Below are positions 1 through 8,652 of a stretch of DNA of 64,000 bases, in pieces. The first letter of the stretch is position 1. Each line of letters begins with the position of its first letter. Under the pieces are notes generated by a model that ran no database searches, had not been told where the DNA came from, and was given only the letters and a program-made list of their open reading frames with translations. The stretch covers positions 62,001 to 126,000 of the forward strand of contig NZ_BMTY01000021.1 of the NCBI RefSeq assembly GCF_014649915.1. The letters are read 5' to 3'. The position numbers were made by a program, and so were the translations under genes. Source of the DNA: Streptomyces toxytricini. Lineage in GTDB: Bacteria > Actinomycetota > Actinomycetes > Streptomycetales > Streptomycetaceae.

Positions 1-655
1 GCTGCTCGACGCGGCCGCCGTTCATCACGGCCACGGTGTCGGCCATGGTCATGGCCTCCTCCTGGTCGTGGGTGACGTGCACGAAGGTGATGCCGACCTC
101 GGTCTGGATCCGCTTGAGCTCCAGCTGCATCTGGCGGCGCAGCTTGAGGTCGAGGGCGCCGAGCGGCTCGTCCAGGAGGAGCACCTGGGGGTGGTTGATG
201 AGCGCGCGGGCGACCGCGACGCGCTGCTGCTGGCCGCCGGAGAGCTGGTGCGGCTTGCGCTGGGCGAACTGGCCGAGCTCGACGAGCTCCAGCATGTCCT
301 CGACCTGCTTCTTGACGGACTTGATGCCGCGGCGGCGCAGCCCGAAGGCGACGTTCTCGAAGATGCTCAGGTGCGGGAAGAGGGCGTAGCTCTGGAAGAC
401 CGTGTTGACGGGCCGCTTGTACGGGGGCAGCTGCGTGACGTCGCGGTCGCCCAGGTGGACGGTGCCGGTGGAGGGCTCCTCCAGGCCGGCGATCATCCGC
501 AGGGTGGTGGTCTTCCCGCAGCCGGAGGCGCCGAGCAGGGCGAAGAACGAGCCCTGCGGGATGGTCAGGTCGAGGGGGTGCACGGCCGTGAAGGTGCCGT
601 AGTGCTTGCTGATCCCGGCGAGGCGGACATCTCCGCCCGCGGTCTTGTCAGTCAT
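1..655 (-). CDS. potA: Polyamine ABC transporter ATP-binding protein (PotA-type), partial
   Basis: This is the ATPase that powers spermidine/putrescine import at the inner face of the membrane. The first 218 residues lie in the window and the C-terminus runs off the left edge. Walker [10 protein letters not shown] is at residues 42-50, the signature LSGGQQQR at 138-145, Walker B with LLLDEP at about 159-164, and the H-loop THD near 194-196. The missing part should hold the TOBE regulatory domain. The start is the ATG at 655, read as MTDKTAGG. It lies 62 bp after the polyamine-binding protein gene on the same strand, so the two are probably co-transcribed, with permease genes expected beyond the edge. 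Substrate is inferred from the neighbours; the ATPase alone does not show it. Confidence 0.9.
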   Translation of the reverse strand, partial: MTDKTAGGDVRLAGISKHYGTFTAVHPLDLTIPQGSFFALLGASGCGKTTTLRMIAGLEEPSTGTVHLGDRDVTQLPPYKRPVNTVFQSYALFPHLSIFENVAFGLRRRGIKSVKKQVEDMLELVELGQFAQRKPHQLSGGQQQRVAVARALINHPQVLLLDEPLGALDLKLRRQMQLELKRIQTEVGITFVHVTHDQEEAMTMADTVAVMNGGRVEQ

Positions 656-717
656 GGGTCGCGGCCTTCGGTGGTGGTGTTCGTCGGAAGAGGGCGGGGG
701 TGCCGGCACGGGGTCCG

Positions 718-1968
718 TCAGGCTCCGATGAGCTTGGCGAACTTCTCCTCGTACTCGGTCTCTTCCTCGCTGGTGAGCATGCGGAAGGCATGGGCCCTGG
801 CGGCCATTTCCTCGTCGGGGATGATCAAGGGGTTGTCCGCGAGCGCGGGATCGATTTTCGCAAGGTCGTCCTTGACCCCCGCCACCGGGCACACGTAGCT
901 GATGAAGGCGGCGAGCTGGGCTGCGATCGGGGGCTCGTAGTAGAAGTCGATGAGCTTTTCGGCGTTGGCCTTGTGCCGGGCGCGGGCCGGTACGAGCAGG
1001 TTGTCGCTGGAGGTGATGTAGCCCACGGCCGGAATCGCGTACTGGATGTCCGGGTTGTCCGCTTGCAGCTGGATGACGTCGCCGGCCCAGGCGAGGCAGG
1101 CCGCCAGGTCGCCCTTGTCCAGGTCCGCGGTGTAGTCGTTGCCGGTGAAGCGGCGGATCTGCTTGCTGTCCACGCCCTTCTGCAGGCGTGCGATGGCCGC
1201 GTCGTAGTCGGCGGTGGTGAAGGACTCCGGGGACTTGCCCTGGTCGAGGAGGGTCATGCCGACGCTGTCGCGCATCTCGCTGAGGAAGCCGACCCGGCCC
1301 TTGAGGGTGGGGTCGTCGAGCATCTGCGTGACGGAGTCGACCTTCCTGCCGCCCGTCGCCTTGGTGTTGTAGGCGATGACGGTGTTGATGCCGGTCCACG
1401 GGTAGCTGTACGCCCGGCCCGGGTCCCAGTCGGGGCTGCGGTACTGCGGGATCAGGTTGGCGAAGGCGTGCGGCAGGTGGGAGGGGTCGAGTTTCTGGGC
1501 CCAGCCGAGGCGGATGATGCGGGCCGCGAGCCAGTCGGTGACGACGATCAGGTCGCGGCCGGTGTCCTGGCCGGCCGCCAGCTGGGGGCGGATCTTGCCG
1601 AAGAACTCGACGTTGTCGTTGATGTCCTCGGTGTAGTTGACCTCGATGCCCGTCCGCTTCGTGAACTCCTCCAGCGTCGGGTGGACCTTCTCGTCTTCGC
1701 TGACGTCCATGTACTCGGTCCAGTTGGAGAAGTTGACGGTCTTCTCCGCCTGCGAGCGGTCCTCGGACGCGGCGGCGTCCTCGCCGCCGCGCTTCGCGGG
1801 CGGGATACCGCACGCGGACAGCGACGCCAGGCCGCCGAGGGTGAGCGCCCCGGTGCCGGAGGCGCGCAGCAGCGAGCGGCGGGTGAGGGCGCCGCGCCCG
1901 CTGGTGAGGCTGCGCCGCATCGCGGCGAGCTGTGCCGCGGAGAGCCGGTCGGGCTCGTTGTGCTGCAT
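718..1968 (-). CDS. Polyamine ABC transporter substrate-binding lipoprotein (PotD-like), copy 1
   Basis: This 416-residue protein is an extracytoplasmic binding protein for putrescine/spermidine. The N-terminus has a twin-arginine motif ([10 protein letters not shown]) followed by a hydrophobic stretch and a lipobox ending LSAC near residue 53, so a Tat-exported lipoprotein is likely. The body has the family pattern [11 protein letters not shown], then [14 protein letters not shown], then [14 protein letters not shown]. It sits between an aminobutyraldehyde dehydrogenase gene and the potA-like gene on the same strand. That context fits uptake and oxidation of polyamines. A closely related second copy lies at 7435-8628. 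Ligand choice between the two cannot be read from sequence. Confidence 0.9.
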   Translation of the reverse strand: MQHNEPDRLSAAQLAAMRRSLTSGRGALTRRSLLRASGTGALTLGGLASLSACGIPPAKRGGEDAAASEDRSQAEKTVNFSNWTEYMDVSEDEKVHPTLEEFTKRTGIEVNYTEDINDNVEFFGKIRPQLAAGQDTGRDLIVVTDWLAARIIRLGWAQKLDPSHLPHAFANLIPQYRSPDWDPGRAYSYPWTGINTVIAYNTKATGGRKVDSVTQMLDDPTLKGRVGFLSEMRDSVGMTLLDQGKSPESFTTADYDAAIARLQKGVDSKQIRRFTGNDYTADLDKGDLAACLAWAGDVIQLQADNPDIQYAIPAVGYITSSDNLLVPARARHKANAEKLIDFYYEPPIAAQLAAFISYVCPVAGVKDDLAKIDPALADNPLIIPDEEMAARAHAFRMLTSEEETEYEEKFAKLIGA

Positions 1969-2022
1969 GGACTGTGCCCTTTCGGGATGGACGGGCCGCT
2001 GGTCGGGCGGACCCTGCTGCTG

Positions 2023-3537
2023 CTATCGGTCCCCGAAGATCGTGCGGTGCCAGTCCTTGGCCGCCACCGCGGTGTTGTCATACATGACGTGCTTGACCTG
2101 CGTGTACTCCTCGAAGGAGTACGAGCTCATGTCCTTTCCGAAGCCGCTCGCCTTGTAGCCGCCGTGGGGCATCTCGCTGATGATCGGGATGTGGTCGTTG
2201 ATCCAGACGCAGCCCGCCTTGAGTTCGCGGGTCGCGCGGTTCGCACGGTAGACGCCGCGGGTCCATGCGGAGGCGGCGAGGCCGTAGGGGGTGTCGTTGG
2301 CCAGGGCGAGGCCCTCGTCGTCGGTGTCGAAGGGGAGCACGACGAGGACCGGTCCGAAGATCTCGGCCTGGACGGCCTCGCTGTCCTGCGGCGCGCCGGT
2401 GATGAGGGTGGGCCGGTAGTAGGCGCCGCCGGCGAGGGCCCCTCCGGGGGCGGAGCCCCCGGTGACGACGGTGGCGTAGCCGCGGGCCCGCTCGACGAAG
2501 CCGGCGACGCGGTCGCGGTGGGCGTGGGAGACGAGGGGGCCCAGGTCGGTGGCGGGGTCGAAGGGGTCGCCGAGGCGGACGCCCTCCATCAGCTCGGCGA
2601 CACGGGCGGTGAAGGCCTCGTACAGCGGGCGCTGGACGTAGGCGCGGGTGGCGGCGGTGCAGTCCTGGCCGCTGTTGATCAGGGAGGCGGCGACGGCGCC
2701 GTGGGCGGCGGCCTCCGGGTCGGCGTCGTCGAAGACGACGAAGGGGGCCTTGCCGCCGAGCTCCAGGTGGAGCCGCTTGACGGTGGCGGTGGCGATCTCG
2801 GCGACGCGCCTGCCGACGGCGGTGGAGCCGGTGAAGGAGGTCATGGCGACGCCGGGGTGGCCGACGAGGTGCTCGCCGGCGTCGCGGCCGGCTCCGGTGA
2901 CGATGTTGACGACGCCGTCCGGGATGCCCGCCTCCGCCGCGGCCCGCGCGAACATCAGGGAGGTGAGCGGGGTGGTCTCGGCGGGCTTGAGGACGACGGT
3001 GTTGCCCGCGGCGATGGCCGGCAGGACCTTCCAGGCAGCCATCTGGAGGGGGTAGTTCCAGGGGGCGATGGAGCCGACGACGCCGATGGCCTCGCGGCGT
3101 ACGTACGAGGTGTGGTCGCCCGAGTACTCGGCGGCGGCCTGCCCCTGGAGGTGGCGGGCGGCCCCGGCGAAGAACGCCGTGTTGTCGATGGTGCCCGGCA
3201 CGTCGAACTCGCGGGACAGCTTGATCGGCTTGCCGCACTGGAGGGATTCGGCGTACGCGAAGTCCTCCGCCTGCTCGGCGAGGACGGACGCCAGCCGGTG
3301 CAGGGCCTCGGAGCGCTCCCCGGGGGTGGCGCCGGACCAGGCCGGGAAGGCTCCGGCGGCCGCGGCGACGGCCGCGTCCACGTCGGCGGCGGAGGCCAGG
3401 GCGTAGGTCAGCACCTCCTTGCCCGTCGCGGGGTCGACCACGGTGTGGGACCGGCCGGAGCTGCCGTGTGACGGCCGGCCGCCGATGTACTGCGCGCCGT
3501 CTGCGAAGCGTTCCTCAACCTGGAAGCGATTACCCAT
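2023..3537 (-). CDS. Gamma-aminobutyraldehyde dehydrogenase (NAD-dependent ALDH), copy 1
   Basis: The product oxidises 4-aminobutyraldehyde to GABA in putrescine breakdown. It is a 504-residue class-3-fold ALDH. The visible signatures are [12 protein letters not shown] (oxyanion Asn), [10 protein letters not shown] (cofactor Lys), [11 protein letters not shown], the catalytic Glu in LELGGK and the catalytic Cys in NSGQDC. The start is the ATG at 3537 ([11 protein letters not shown]); the open frame continues 540 bp upstream but would overlap the divergent NADAR gene. It precedes the polyamine-binding protein gene by 54 bp on the same strand. The aminobutyraldehyde assignment rests on similarity to the second copy and on polyamine context. 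A related aldehyde is possible. Confidence 0.88.
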   Translation of the reverse strand: MGNRFQVEERFADGAQYIGGRPSHGSSGRSHTVVDPATGKEVLTYALASAADVDAAVAAAAGAFPAWSGATPGERSEALHRLASVLAEQAEDFAYAESLQCGKPIKLSREFDVPGTIDNTAFFAGAARHLQGQAAAEYSGDHTSYVRREAIGVVGSIAPWNYPLQMAAWKVLPAIAAGNTVVLKPAETTPLTSLMFARAAAEAGIPDGVVNIVTGAGRDAGEHLVGHPGVAMTSFTGSTAVGRRVAEIATATVKRLHLELGGKAPFVVFDDADPEAAAHGAVAASLINSGQDCTAATRAYVQRPLYEAFTARVAELMEGVRLGDPFDPATDLGPLVSHAHRDRVAGFVERARGYATVVTGGSAPGGALAGGAYYRPTLITGAPQDSEAVQAEIFGPVLVVLPFDTDDEGLALANDTPYGLAASAWTRGVYRANRATRELKAGCVWINDHIPIISEMPHGGYKASGFGKDMSSYSFEEYTQVKHVMYDNTAVAAKDWHRTIFGDR

Positions 3538-3718
3538 CACGCTCTCACGCTCTCGTGGCTTCAGCTCGAATGGAGTGCCGATCCTGACAGAGGTGTTACC
3601 CGCGGCCAAGGGATTCCGTTGTTGCCTTTTGATTACGCGACGGAATCGGTCGACCATGTGTCGAGACACTCCGCAAATCCCGTACGAAGTGTCCGTGGAG
3701 ACTGCCAGACTCCCGTGC
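3538..3718. promoter_or_regulatory. Divergent promoter region between ALDH copy 1 and the NADAR gene
   Basis: These 181 bp separate two divergent genes and must hold both promoters. The stretch around 3620-3640 is unusually AT-rich for this genome (it contains TTTTGATTAC), which is where I would look for a -10 element. I could not fix a -35/-10 pair with confidence. If the NADAR gene starts at the upstream in-frame ATG at 3656, the region shrinks to 118 bp. Confidence 0.4.
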
Positions 3719-4270
3719 ATGGAGAAGATCGACAAGTTGATCGAGCAGGTCAGCAGCGGTGACCGGGTGAAGTTCCTGCCGTTCTGGGGGCACCGGCCGC
3801 GGCCCGACGGCTCGCTCGGCCCGAGCTGCCTGAGCCAGTGGTGGCCGTCTCCGTTCACCGTGGACGGCGTCCGGTACGAGACGGCGGAGCACTGGATGAT
3901 GTCCGGGAAGGCCCGCCTGTTCGGGGACGCGGAGGCCGAGCGCGCCGTGCTGGCCGCGGCGACCCCGGCGGAGGCGAAGAAGGCGGGGCGGCTCGTGCGC
4001 GGTTTCGACGACGCCGTGTGGGAGCGGGAGCGCTTCGGGATCGTCGTGGAGGGCAGCCTCCACAAGTTCCGCTCCACGCCCGAGCTGACCGGCTACCTGC
4101 TCTCGACGGGGCGGCGCGTGCTCGTCGAGGCGAGCCCGATGGACCGCATCTGGGGCATCGGACTCGCCGCGGACGACGAGCGGGCGTCGGACCCGGCCCG
4201 ATGGCGCGGGCTGAACCTGCTGGGCTTCGCCCTCATGGAAGCCCGCGAGCGGCTCCTCGCCGGGGAGTAG
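3719..4270 (+). CDS. NADAR family protein (YbiA-like N-glycosidase fold)
   Basis: The 183-residue product belongs to the NADAR/DUF1768 family. Known members hydrolyse N-glycosidic bonds of riboflavin-pathway intermediates (YbiA) or remove ADP-ribose from modified guanine. Family features seen are FLPFWGH, the LSQWWPSPF segment, the ETAEHWMMSGKARLF motif containing the key Glu and His, and DRIWGIGL near the C-terminus. I place the start at the ATG at 3719 (MEKIDKL); an in-frame ATG at 3656 is an alternative. It ends 10 bp before a convergent membrane-protein gene and has no DarT-like partner in view. The substrate is not decided by the sequence. Confidence 0.85.
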   Translation: MEKIDKLIEQVSSGDRVKFLPFWGHRPRPDGSLGPSCLSQWWPSPFTVDGVRYETAEHWMMSGKARLFGDAEAERAVLAAATPAEAKKAGRLVRGFDDAVWERERFGIVVEGSLHKFRSTPELTGYLLSTGRRVLVEASPMDRIWGIGLAADDERASDPARWRGLNLLGFALMEARERLLAGE

Positions 4271-4280
4271 CCGGCCCCGG

Positions 4281-5024
4281 TCAGACCTTCTCGCGCATGC
4301 GGGTGTCCGAGTACGGGCTGTCGTTCACGGAGTCGGGCCCGCCCTGCAGGAAGCCGGCGATGGCGAACGCGAGCATGAGCGCGCCGAGGAGCGCGCCCGT
4401 GACGCCGAGGATGAGGCCGGCCAGCGCCATGCCGCCGTTGGTGGCCTCACCGCGGGCAGCCCGGTTGCGGCCGAGCACGCCGAAGACGATCGCCGCGACG
4501 CCGAGTCCGACGGCGATGACGTTCAGGCCGCACCCGACGACCGCGACGATGCCGAGCACGAGCGCGGCGACGCCGAAGCCGTTGCGCGGCTGGGCGCCGT
4601 ACAGGGGGTGGCCGAGGGGTCCGGCGCCGGGGTACGCCTGGGGGGCGAAGGGCTGCGGGCCGTACGGCTGCTGCCCGTATGGCTGCTGCCCGAACGCCGG
4701 GGGCGCGGGTACGGGTGCCGCGCCCGGGTGGGCGTACCCGGGGACGCCGGGCGCCGGCGGGGCGGGGTAGGCGTACACGGGCGGCACGGGGGCCGGTCCC
4801 GGCGCGGGCGCCGCGTACGGCCCGGGGAGCGGCGCCTGCGCTGCGGGCGGCCCGGGGAGCGGCGCGGGCGGCGCCCCGGCGCCGGGCATCCCGGCGAGGG
4901 TCGGCTGGTCGTGGACGGACGGCGGGCCCGGCACCCCGGGGGCGCCCTGCAGCCTCCCCGGATCCGCCGGCGCCCCCTCCGGCGGGGCCCACGGGTCCCT
5001 CGGGTCAGGGCTGTTGTCGGTCAT
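4281..5024 (-). CDS. DUF4190-type membrane protein with Pro-rich N-terminus
   Basis: The 247-residue protein has about 150 N-terminal residues rich in Pro, Gly, Ala, Gln and Tyr, including tandem QQPYG units. Two membrane segments follow, at about 153-186 (starting VAALVLGIVAVVG) and 199-226 (MALAGLILGVTG). The pair with the intervening GRNRAARGEATN loop matches the DUF4190 pattern common in actinobacteria. Function is unknown. The Pro-rich part is probably cytosolic and disordered. It is convergent with the NADAR gene and divergent from the deaminase gene 105 bp away. Confidence 0.8.
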   Translation of the reverse strand: MTDNSPDPRDPWAPPEGAPADPGRLQGAPGVPGPPSVHDQPTLAGMPGAGAPPAPLPGPPAAQAPLPGPYAAPAPGPAPVPPVYAYPAPPAPGVPGYAHPGAAPVPAPPAFGQQPYGQQPYGPQPFAPQAYPGAGPLGHPLYGAQPRNGFGVAALVLGIVAVVGCGLNVIAVGLGVAAIVFGVLGRNRAARGEATNGGMALAGLILGVTGALLGALMLAFAIAGFLQGGPDSVNDSPYSDTRMREKV

Positions 5025-5129
5025 GCGGCACCCCCCTCTCGTACGGCCATGCTATGCCGTCCCGCCGGGGCGACCCCTGCTGCCTACCATGGGGGCCGAT
5101 CAGTCCGCACCGTCCCCCGGAGGCCCGCC

Positions 5130-6155
5130 GTGCCCGACCTGACCCCCTTCATCGCAGGGCTGCCCAAGGCGGAGCTGCACGTGCACCACGTCGGCTCGGC
5201 CTCCCCCCGCATCGTCGCCGAACTGGCCGCGCGGCACCCCGACTCCAAGGTCCCGACCGACCCGGAGGCGCTCGCCGACTACTTCACCTTCACCGACTTC
5301 GCGCACTTCATCGAGGTCTACCTGTCCGTGGTCGACCTGGTCCGCACGCCCGACGACGTCCGCACGCTGACGTTCGAAGTCGCCCGCGACATGGCCCGGC
5401 AGAACATCCGCTACGCCGAACTGACCATCACCCCCTACTCCTCCACGCGCCGCGGCATCGAGGAGAAGGCGTTCATGGAAGCCATCGAGGACGCCCGGCG
5501 GGCGGCCGAGGCCGAGTTCGGGACCGTGCTGCGCTGGTGCTTCGACATCCCCGGCGAGGCCGGTCTGGAGGCCGCCGCGGAGACCGCCCGCCTCGCCGTC
5601 GACCTGCGCCCGGAGGGGCTGGTCTCCTTCGGCCTCGGCGGGCCCGAGATCGGCGTCCCCCGCCCGCAGTTCAAGCCGTACTTCGACGCCGCCCGCGCCG
5701 CGGGCCTGCACAGCGTCCCGCACGCCGGCGAGACCACCGGACCGGAGACCGTCTGGGACGCCCTGCGCGCACTCGGCGCCGAGCGGATCGGCCACGGCAC
5801 GAGCGCGGTGCAGGACCCCGCGCTGCTGGCTTACCTGGCGGAGCACCGCATCGCCCTGGAGGTCTGCCCGACCTCCAACATCGCCACCCGCGCCGTGGAG
5901 GACCTGGAGCTGCACCCCATCCGGGAGATGGTGCAGGCGGGCGTGCTCGTCACCGTCAACAGCGACGACCCGCCGATGTTCGGCACGGACCTCAACAACG
6001 AGTACGCGGTCGCCGCCCGGCTGCTCGGCCTCGACGAGCGCGGCCTCGCCGCGCTCGCGAAGAACGCGGTGGAGGCGTCCTTCCTCGACGCCGCGGGCAA
6101 GGCGCGGATCGTGCAGGAGATCGACACGTACACCGAGGCGTGGTCGGCCCGCTGA
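5130..6155 (+). CDS. Adenosine deaminase family protein, possibly aminodeoxyfutalosine deaminase
   Basis: This is a 341-residue metal-dependent purine deaminase of the amidohydrolase superfamily. Visible ligands and catalytic motifs are HVHHVGSASP near residue 17, HAGETTG, the GAERIGHGT loop, CPTSNIATR and the NSDDPPMFG aspartate motif. The start is the GTG at 5130, seven bases after a GGAGG. The first motif reads HVHHVGS, where classical adenosine deaminases have HxHLDGS. Family members from Streptomyces with this form have been reported to deaminate 6-aminodeoxyfutalosine in futalosine-pathway menaquinone synthesis, so that role is a reasonable inference. The next gene starts 13 bp downstream. 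Confidence 0.85.
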   Translation: MPDLTPFIAGLPKAELHVHHVGSASPRIVAELAARHPDSKVPTDPEALADYFTFTDFAHFIEVYLSVVDLVRTPDDVRTLTFEVARDMARQNIRYAELTITPYSSTRRGIEEKAFMEAIEDARRAAEAEFGTVLRWCFDIPGEAGLEAAAETARLAVDLRPEGLVSFGLGGPEIGVPRPQFKPYFDAARAAGLHSVPHAGETTGPETVWDALRALGAERIGHGTSAVQDPALLAYLAEHRIALEVCPTSNIATRAVEDLELHPIREMVQAGVLVTVNSDDPPMFGTDLNNEYAVAARLLGLDERGLAALAKNAVEASFLDAAGKARIVQEIDTYTEAWSAR

Positions 6156-6168
6156 CCGCCGCGGGACA

Positions 6169-6867
6169 ATGGGCGCCATGCGCACCCTGACGGCCGTGGC
6201 CCACCGCGGCGATCCCCACCGCTTCCCCGAGAACACGCTCCCGTCGGTCCGCTCGGCGTTCGCGCTCGGCGCGGACGCGGTGGAGGTCGACGTACGGCTG
6301 ACCCGCGACGGCGAGGCGGTCCTCCTCCACGACGAGACGCTGCAGCGGCTGTGGGGTTTCGACGTGCGCCTCGACGAGGTGACGGCCGCTCAGCTGGCCG
6401 AGCTGACGCGGGGCGGGGTGCCGACGCTGCGTCAGGCGCTCGCCGAGGCCGGGCCGGGGCGCCTGCTGCTGGACCTGCCGGGCGCCGCGCCGGAGGCGGT
6501 GCGGAAGGTCGTCGGCCTGGTCGGCGAGTGCGGGGCGCGGGAGCGGGTCTACTACTGCGCGGGCCCGAACACGATGCTGGCCGTGCGGGCCGCCGACCCG
6601 GCGGCGGAGATCGCGCTGACCTGGACGACGCTGTCGCCGCCGCGCCGGGTCCTGCTCGACGCGGTGGCGCCGGCCTGGCTGAACTACCGCTTCGGGCTGG
6701 TGGACCGGGGGCTGGTGGAGGCGCTGCACCGGGACGGCCTGCGGGTCTCGGCGTGGACCGCCGACACCAAGCGGACGATGCGCCGGCTGGCCGCGGCGGG
6801 CGTGGACGCGATCACCACGAACCGGATCGACGCCCTGGCGGCGGTGCGCGCCGCGGCCGGCCGCTGA
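6169..6867 (+). CDS. Glycerophosphodiester phosphodiesterase (GDPD/UgpQ family)
   Basis: The product hydrolyses glycerophosphodiesters to glycerol-3-phosphate and an alcohol. The 232-residue TIM-barrel protein shows the family signatures AHRGDPHRFPENT (first catalytic His), the metal pair in EVDVRLTRDG and the second His in LLHDETL. The C-terminal strand reads VDAITTNRID. No signal peptide is present, so it acts in the cytosol. Starts at 6169 and 6178 are both ATG in frame; GGGA sits about six bases before the first, which I prefer. It lies 13 bp after the deaminase gene, so the two probably form an operon. Confidence 0.88.
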   Translation: MGAMRTLTAVAHRGDPHRFPENTLPSVRSAFALGADAVEVDVRLTRDGEAVLLHDETLQRLWGFDVRLDEVTAAQLAELTRGGVPTLRQALAEAGPGRLLLDLPGAAPEAVRKVVGLVGECGARERVYYCAGPNTMLAVRAADPAAEIALTWTTLSPPRRVLLDAVAPAWLNYRFGLVDRGLVEALHRDGLRVSAWTADTKRTMRRLAAAGVDAITTNRIDALAAVRAAAGR

Positions 6868-6882
6868 GCCGGCCGGGCGCCG

Positions 6883-6910
6883 CTGCCCGCCGTCACGCGG
6901 CGGCGGGCAG
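6883..6910. terminator. Bidirectional terminator hairpin
   Basis: A perfect 10-bp inverted repeat (CTGCCCGCCG / CGGCGGGCAG) with an 8-nt loop lies between the convergent GDPD and membrane-protein genes. The stop codon of the minus-strand gene (6893-6895) falls in the loop, and its last codons form one arm. Confidence 0.6.
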
Positions 6911-7363
6911 GGCCTCCAGGCGCTTGACGAGGCGCCGCAGGATCAGGAGCGGGATGATGCCGAAGACGCCGAACGAGATGTCGATGAGGCGCCATCCGAA
7001 GGGGATGTCGCGGATCTGACCGCAGATCAGGGCGAGCGGGACGACTCCGGCGCAGGCGATCATGCCGGCTTCCAGGATCCAGACGTTGCGGACGGGATCG
7101 CGCAGGACCCCGTAGAAGAAGACCGCGATGACGAGGTGGGCGAAGGCCAGCCAGTCGTTGCCGTAGAGGAGGAACGGGTACTGGGCGTCGGCCGTGTCGA
7201 GGCCCTCGCCGACCCGGGTCAGCCACTCGTGCCCGATCAGCGAGTTGGCCAGGCGGACCTCGGCGACCAGGGGGAAGGCGGTGAGGCCGCTGAGGACCAG
7301 GCAGACGAGGAACAGGACGAGCCAGCCGCGGATCCGCCGCTGGAGGGCGCTTCTCTCACTCAT
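6893..7363 (-). CDS. Hypothetical four-helix integral membrane protein
   Basis: I do not recognise a named family. The 156-residue protein begins with a positively charged MSERSALQRRIR. Four predicted membrane segments follow, near residues 13-33, 70-86, 96-115 and 127-145. A short extracytoplasmic stretch between helices 1 and 2 contains VAEVRLANSLIGHEW. It lies downstream of the second polyamine-binding protein gene but is separated from it by a strong AT-rich hairpin, so co-transcription is doubtful. The stop codon is inside a terminator loop. Confidence 0.75.
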   Translation of the reverse strand: MSERSALQRRIRGWLVLFLVCLVLSGLTAFPLVAEVRLANSLIGHEWLTRVGEGLDTADAQYPFLLYGNDWLAFAHLVIAVFFYGVLRDPVRNVWILEAGMIACAGVVPLALICGQIRDIPFGWRLIDISFGVFGIIPLLILRRLVKRLEALPAAA

Positions 7364-7382
7364 GGCAGCAGCCTACGCCCAA

Positions 7383-7422
7383 AATTGAACACGTTCAGCC
7401 GATTCTCTGAACGTGTTCAATT
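7383..7422 (-). terminator. Intrinsic terminator, AT-rich 16-bp palindrome with U tail
   Basis: Perfect 16-bp arms at 7383-7398 and 7407-7422 enclose an 8-nt loop just after the polyamine-binding protein gene (stop at 7435). On the minus strand the stem is followed by TTTTGG. Each arm also holds a near-palindrome, TGAACACGTTCA or its complement, which looks like an operator half. It is far more AT-rich than the surroundings. Confidence 0.75.
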
Positions 7423-7434
7423 CTGTGGTGGCGA

Positions 7435-8628
7435 TCACATGCCGACGAGGGCGTTCCAGCGGCCGGCCAGGGTGCGGCGCTCCGCCGCCGTGACGTCCCG
7501 GGCCACGGCGAGCCGCCCGCGCATCGCGTCGTCGGGGAAGACCAGCGGGTTCTCGGCCAGTTCCGCCGTCTCCCGGTCCGGCGAGGCGGCCAGCACCTCT
7601 CGGGCCGCCGGCACCGGGCAGGCGTAGGCGACGGCGGCCGCGAGCTCCGCGGCCACCTCCGGGACGTAGTAGTGGTCGACCAGGGCCTCCGCGTTGGCCT
7701 TGTGGCGGGCCAGGTTGGGGACGAGGAGGCTCTCCGCCCACAGTTCGCCGCCCTCCTCCGGCACGACGAACTCGATGTCCGGGTTGTCGGCCTGCAGTTG
7801 GACCGCGTCGCCGGAGTACGCCTGGCAGGCCAGCACGTCGCCCTTGCCGAGGTCGGAGGTGTAGTCGTTGCCGGTGAAGCGGCGGATGTGCCCGCGGCGC
7901 ACCAGTTCCTCGACCCGGTCGCACATCCGGTGGAAGTCGGCCTCGGTCCAGCGGGTGACGTCCACCCCGTCGCCCTGCATCAGCAGCGCGAACGACTCGT
8001 CGAGGCCGGAGAAGAGGGTGACGCGGCCCGCGAGGTCCGGGTGCCACAGGTCCCCCACCGACCGGATCTCCCGGCCGAGCGCCCTGCGGTTGTAGGCGAT
8101 CCCGGTGATGCCGGACTGCCAGGGCACCGTGTGCAGGCGCCCCGCGTCGAAGGCCGGCGAGCGCAGCTGCGGGTCGAGGTGGGCGGCGACGTTGGGCTGC
8201 CGGGCGCGGTCCATCGCCTGCGCCCAGCCCAGGCGGACGAACCGGGCGGCCATCCAGTCGCTGACCACGACCAGGTCGTGGCCGGTGTCCTGGCCGTTCA
8301 TCAGGGCCGGGCCGACCTTGCCGAAGAACTCGTCGTTGTCGTTGATCTCCTCGGTGTACCGGACCTCGATGCCGGTGCGCTCCGTGAAGGCCTCCAGCGT
8401 GGGCCGGCGTTCCTCGTCCTCGGCGTCGGTGTCTATGTACATCGGCCAGTTGGCGAAGGCGAGGCTCCGCTCGCGCGCGGAGCGGTCCGCGCCCGCCCGG
8501 CGGTCCTCGGGGACGTACGCGGAGGGCACGCCGCAGCCGGCGAGGGCCGAGAGGAGGCCGGCGGCGCCGAGGCCGCGCAGCGCCGCACGGCGCGTGACGC
8601 GGCGGCGGGAGGGGGTGGGAGCGGGCAT
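7435..8628 (-). CDS. Polyamine ABC transporter substrate-binding lipoprotein (PotD-like), copy 2
   Basis: A 397-residue extracytoplasmic binding protein clearly paralogous to the product of 718-1968; both share TGIEVRYTEEINDNDEFF-type and GQDTG-DL-VVSDWMAAR segments. The N-terminus MPAPTPSRRRVTRRAAL has twin arginines, then a short hydrophobic stretch and a lipobox ending LAGC, so it is a Tat lipoprotein. I chose the ATG at 8628, eight bases after GAGG; an upstream in-frame start at 8673 would run into a large hairpin. No ATPase or permease gene is adjacent, so it may share the PotABC complex encoded at the left edge. It follows the second aminobutyraldehyde dehydrogenase gene. Confidence 0.88.
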   Translation of the reverse strand: MPAPTPSRRRVTRRAALRGLGAAGLLSALAGCGVPSAYVPEDRRAGADRSARERSLAFANWPMYIDTDAEDEERRPTLEAFTERTGIEVRYTEEINDNDEFFGKVGPALMNGQDTGHDLVVVSDWMAARFVRLGWAQAMDRARQPNVAAHLDPQLRSPAFDAGRLHTVPWQSGITGIAYNRRALGREIRSVGDLWHPDLAGRVTLFSGLDESFALLMQGDGVDVTRWTEADFHRMCDRVEELVRRGHIRRFTGNDYTSDLGKGDVLACQAYSGDAVQLQADNPDIEFVVPEEGGELWAESLLVPNLARHKANAEALVDHYYVPEVAAELAAAVAYACPVPAAREVLAASPDRETAELAENPLVFPDDAMRGRLAVARDVTAAERRTLAGRWNALVGM

Positions 8629-8652
8629 GGGTGAAGCCTCGGGGAACGCGGA

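Noticed and set aside
2444-2462. Second palindromic element inserted in ALDH copy 1 (GC stem of 7 bp)
   Set aside because: The stem is short and the encoded GGSAPGG lies in a loop of variable length in this family, so an insertion cannot be shown from one sequence.
700-3471. A 923-codon plus-strand open frame antisense to the polyamine genes
   Set aside because: It is Val/Gly/Asp-rich with no domain, while the minus strand encodes full-length ALDH and PotD proteins.
7383-7422. LexA (SOS) box in the AT-rich palindrome
   Set aside because: The core is GAAC-2 bp-GTTC, whereas the actinobacterial LexA site needs GAAC-4 bp-GTTC.
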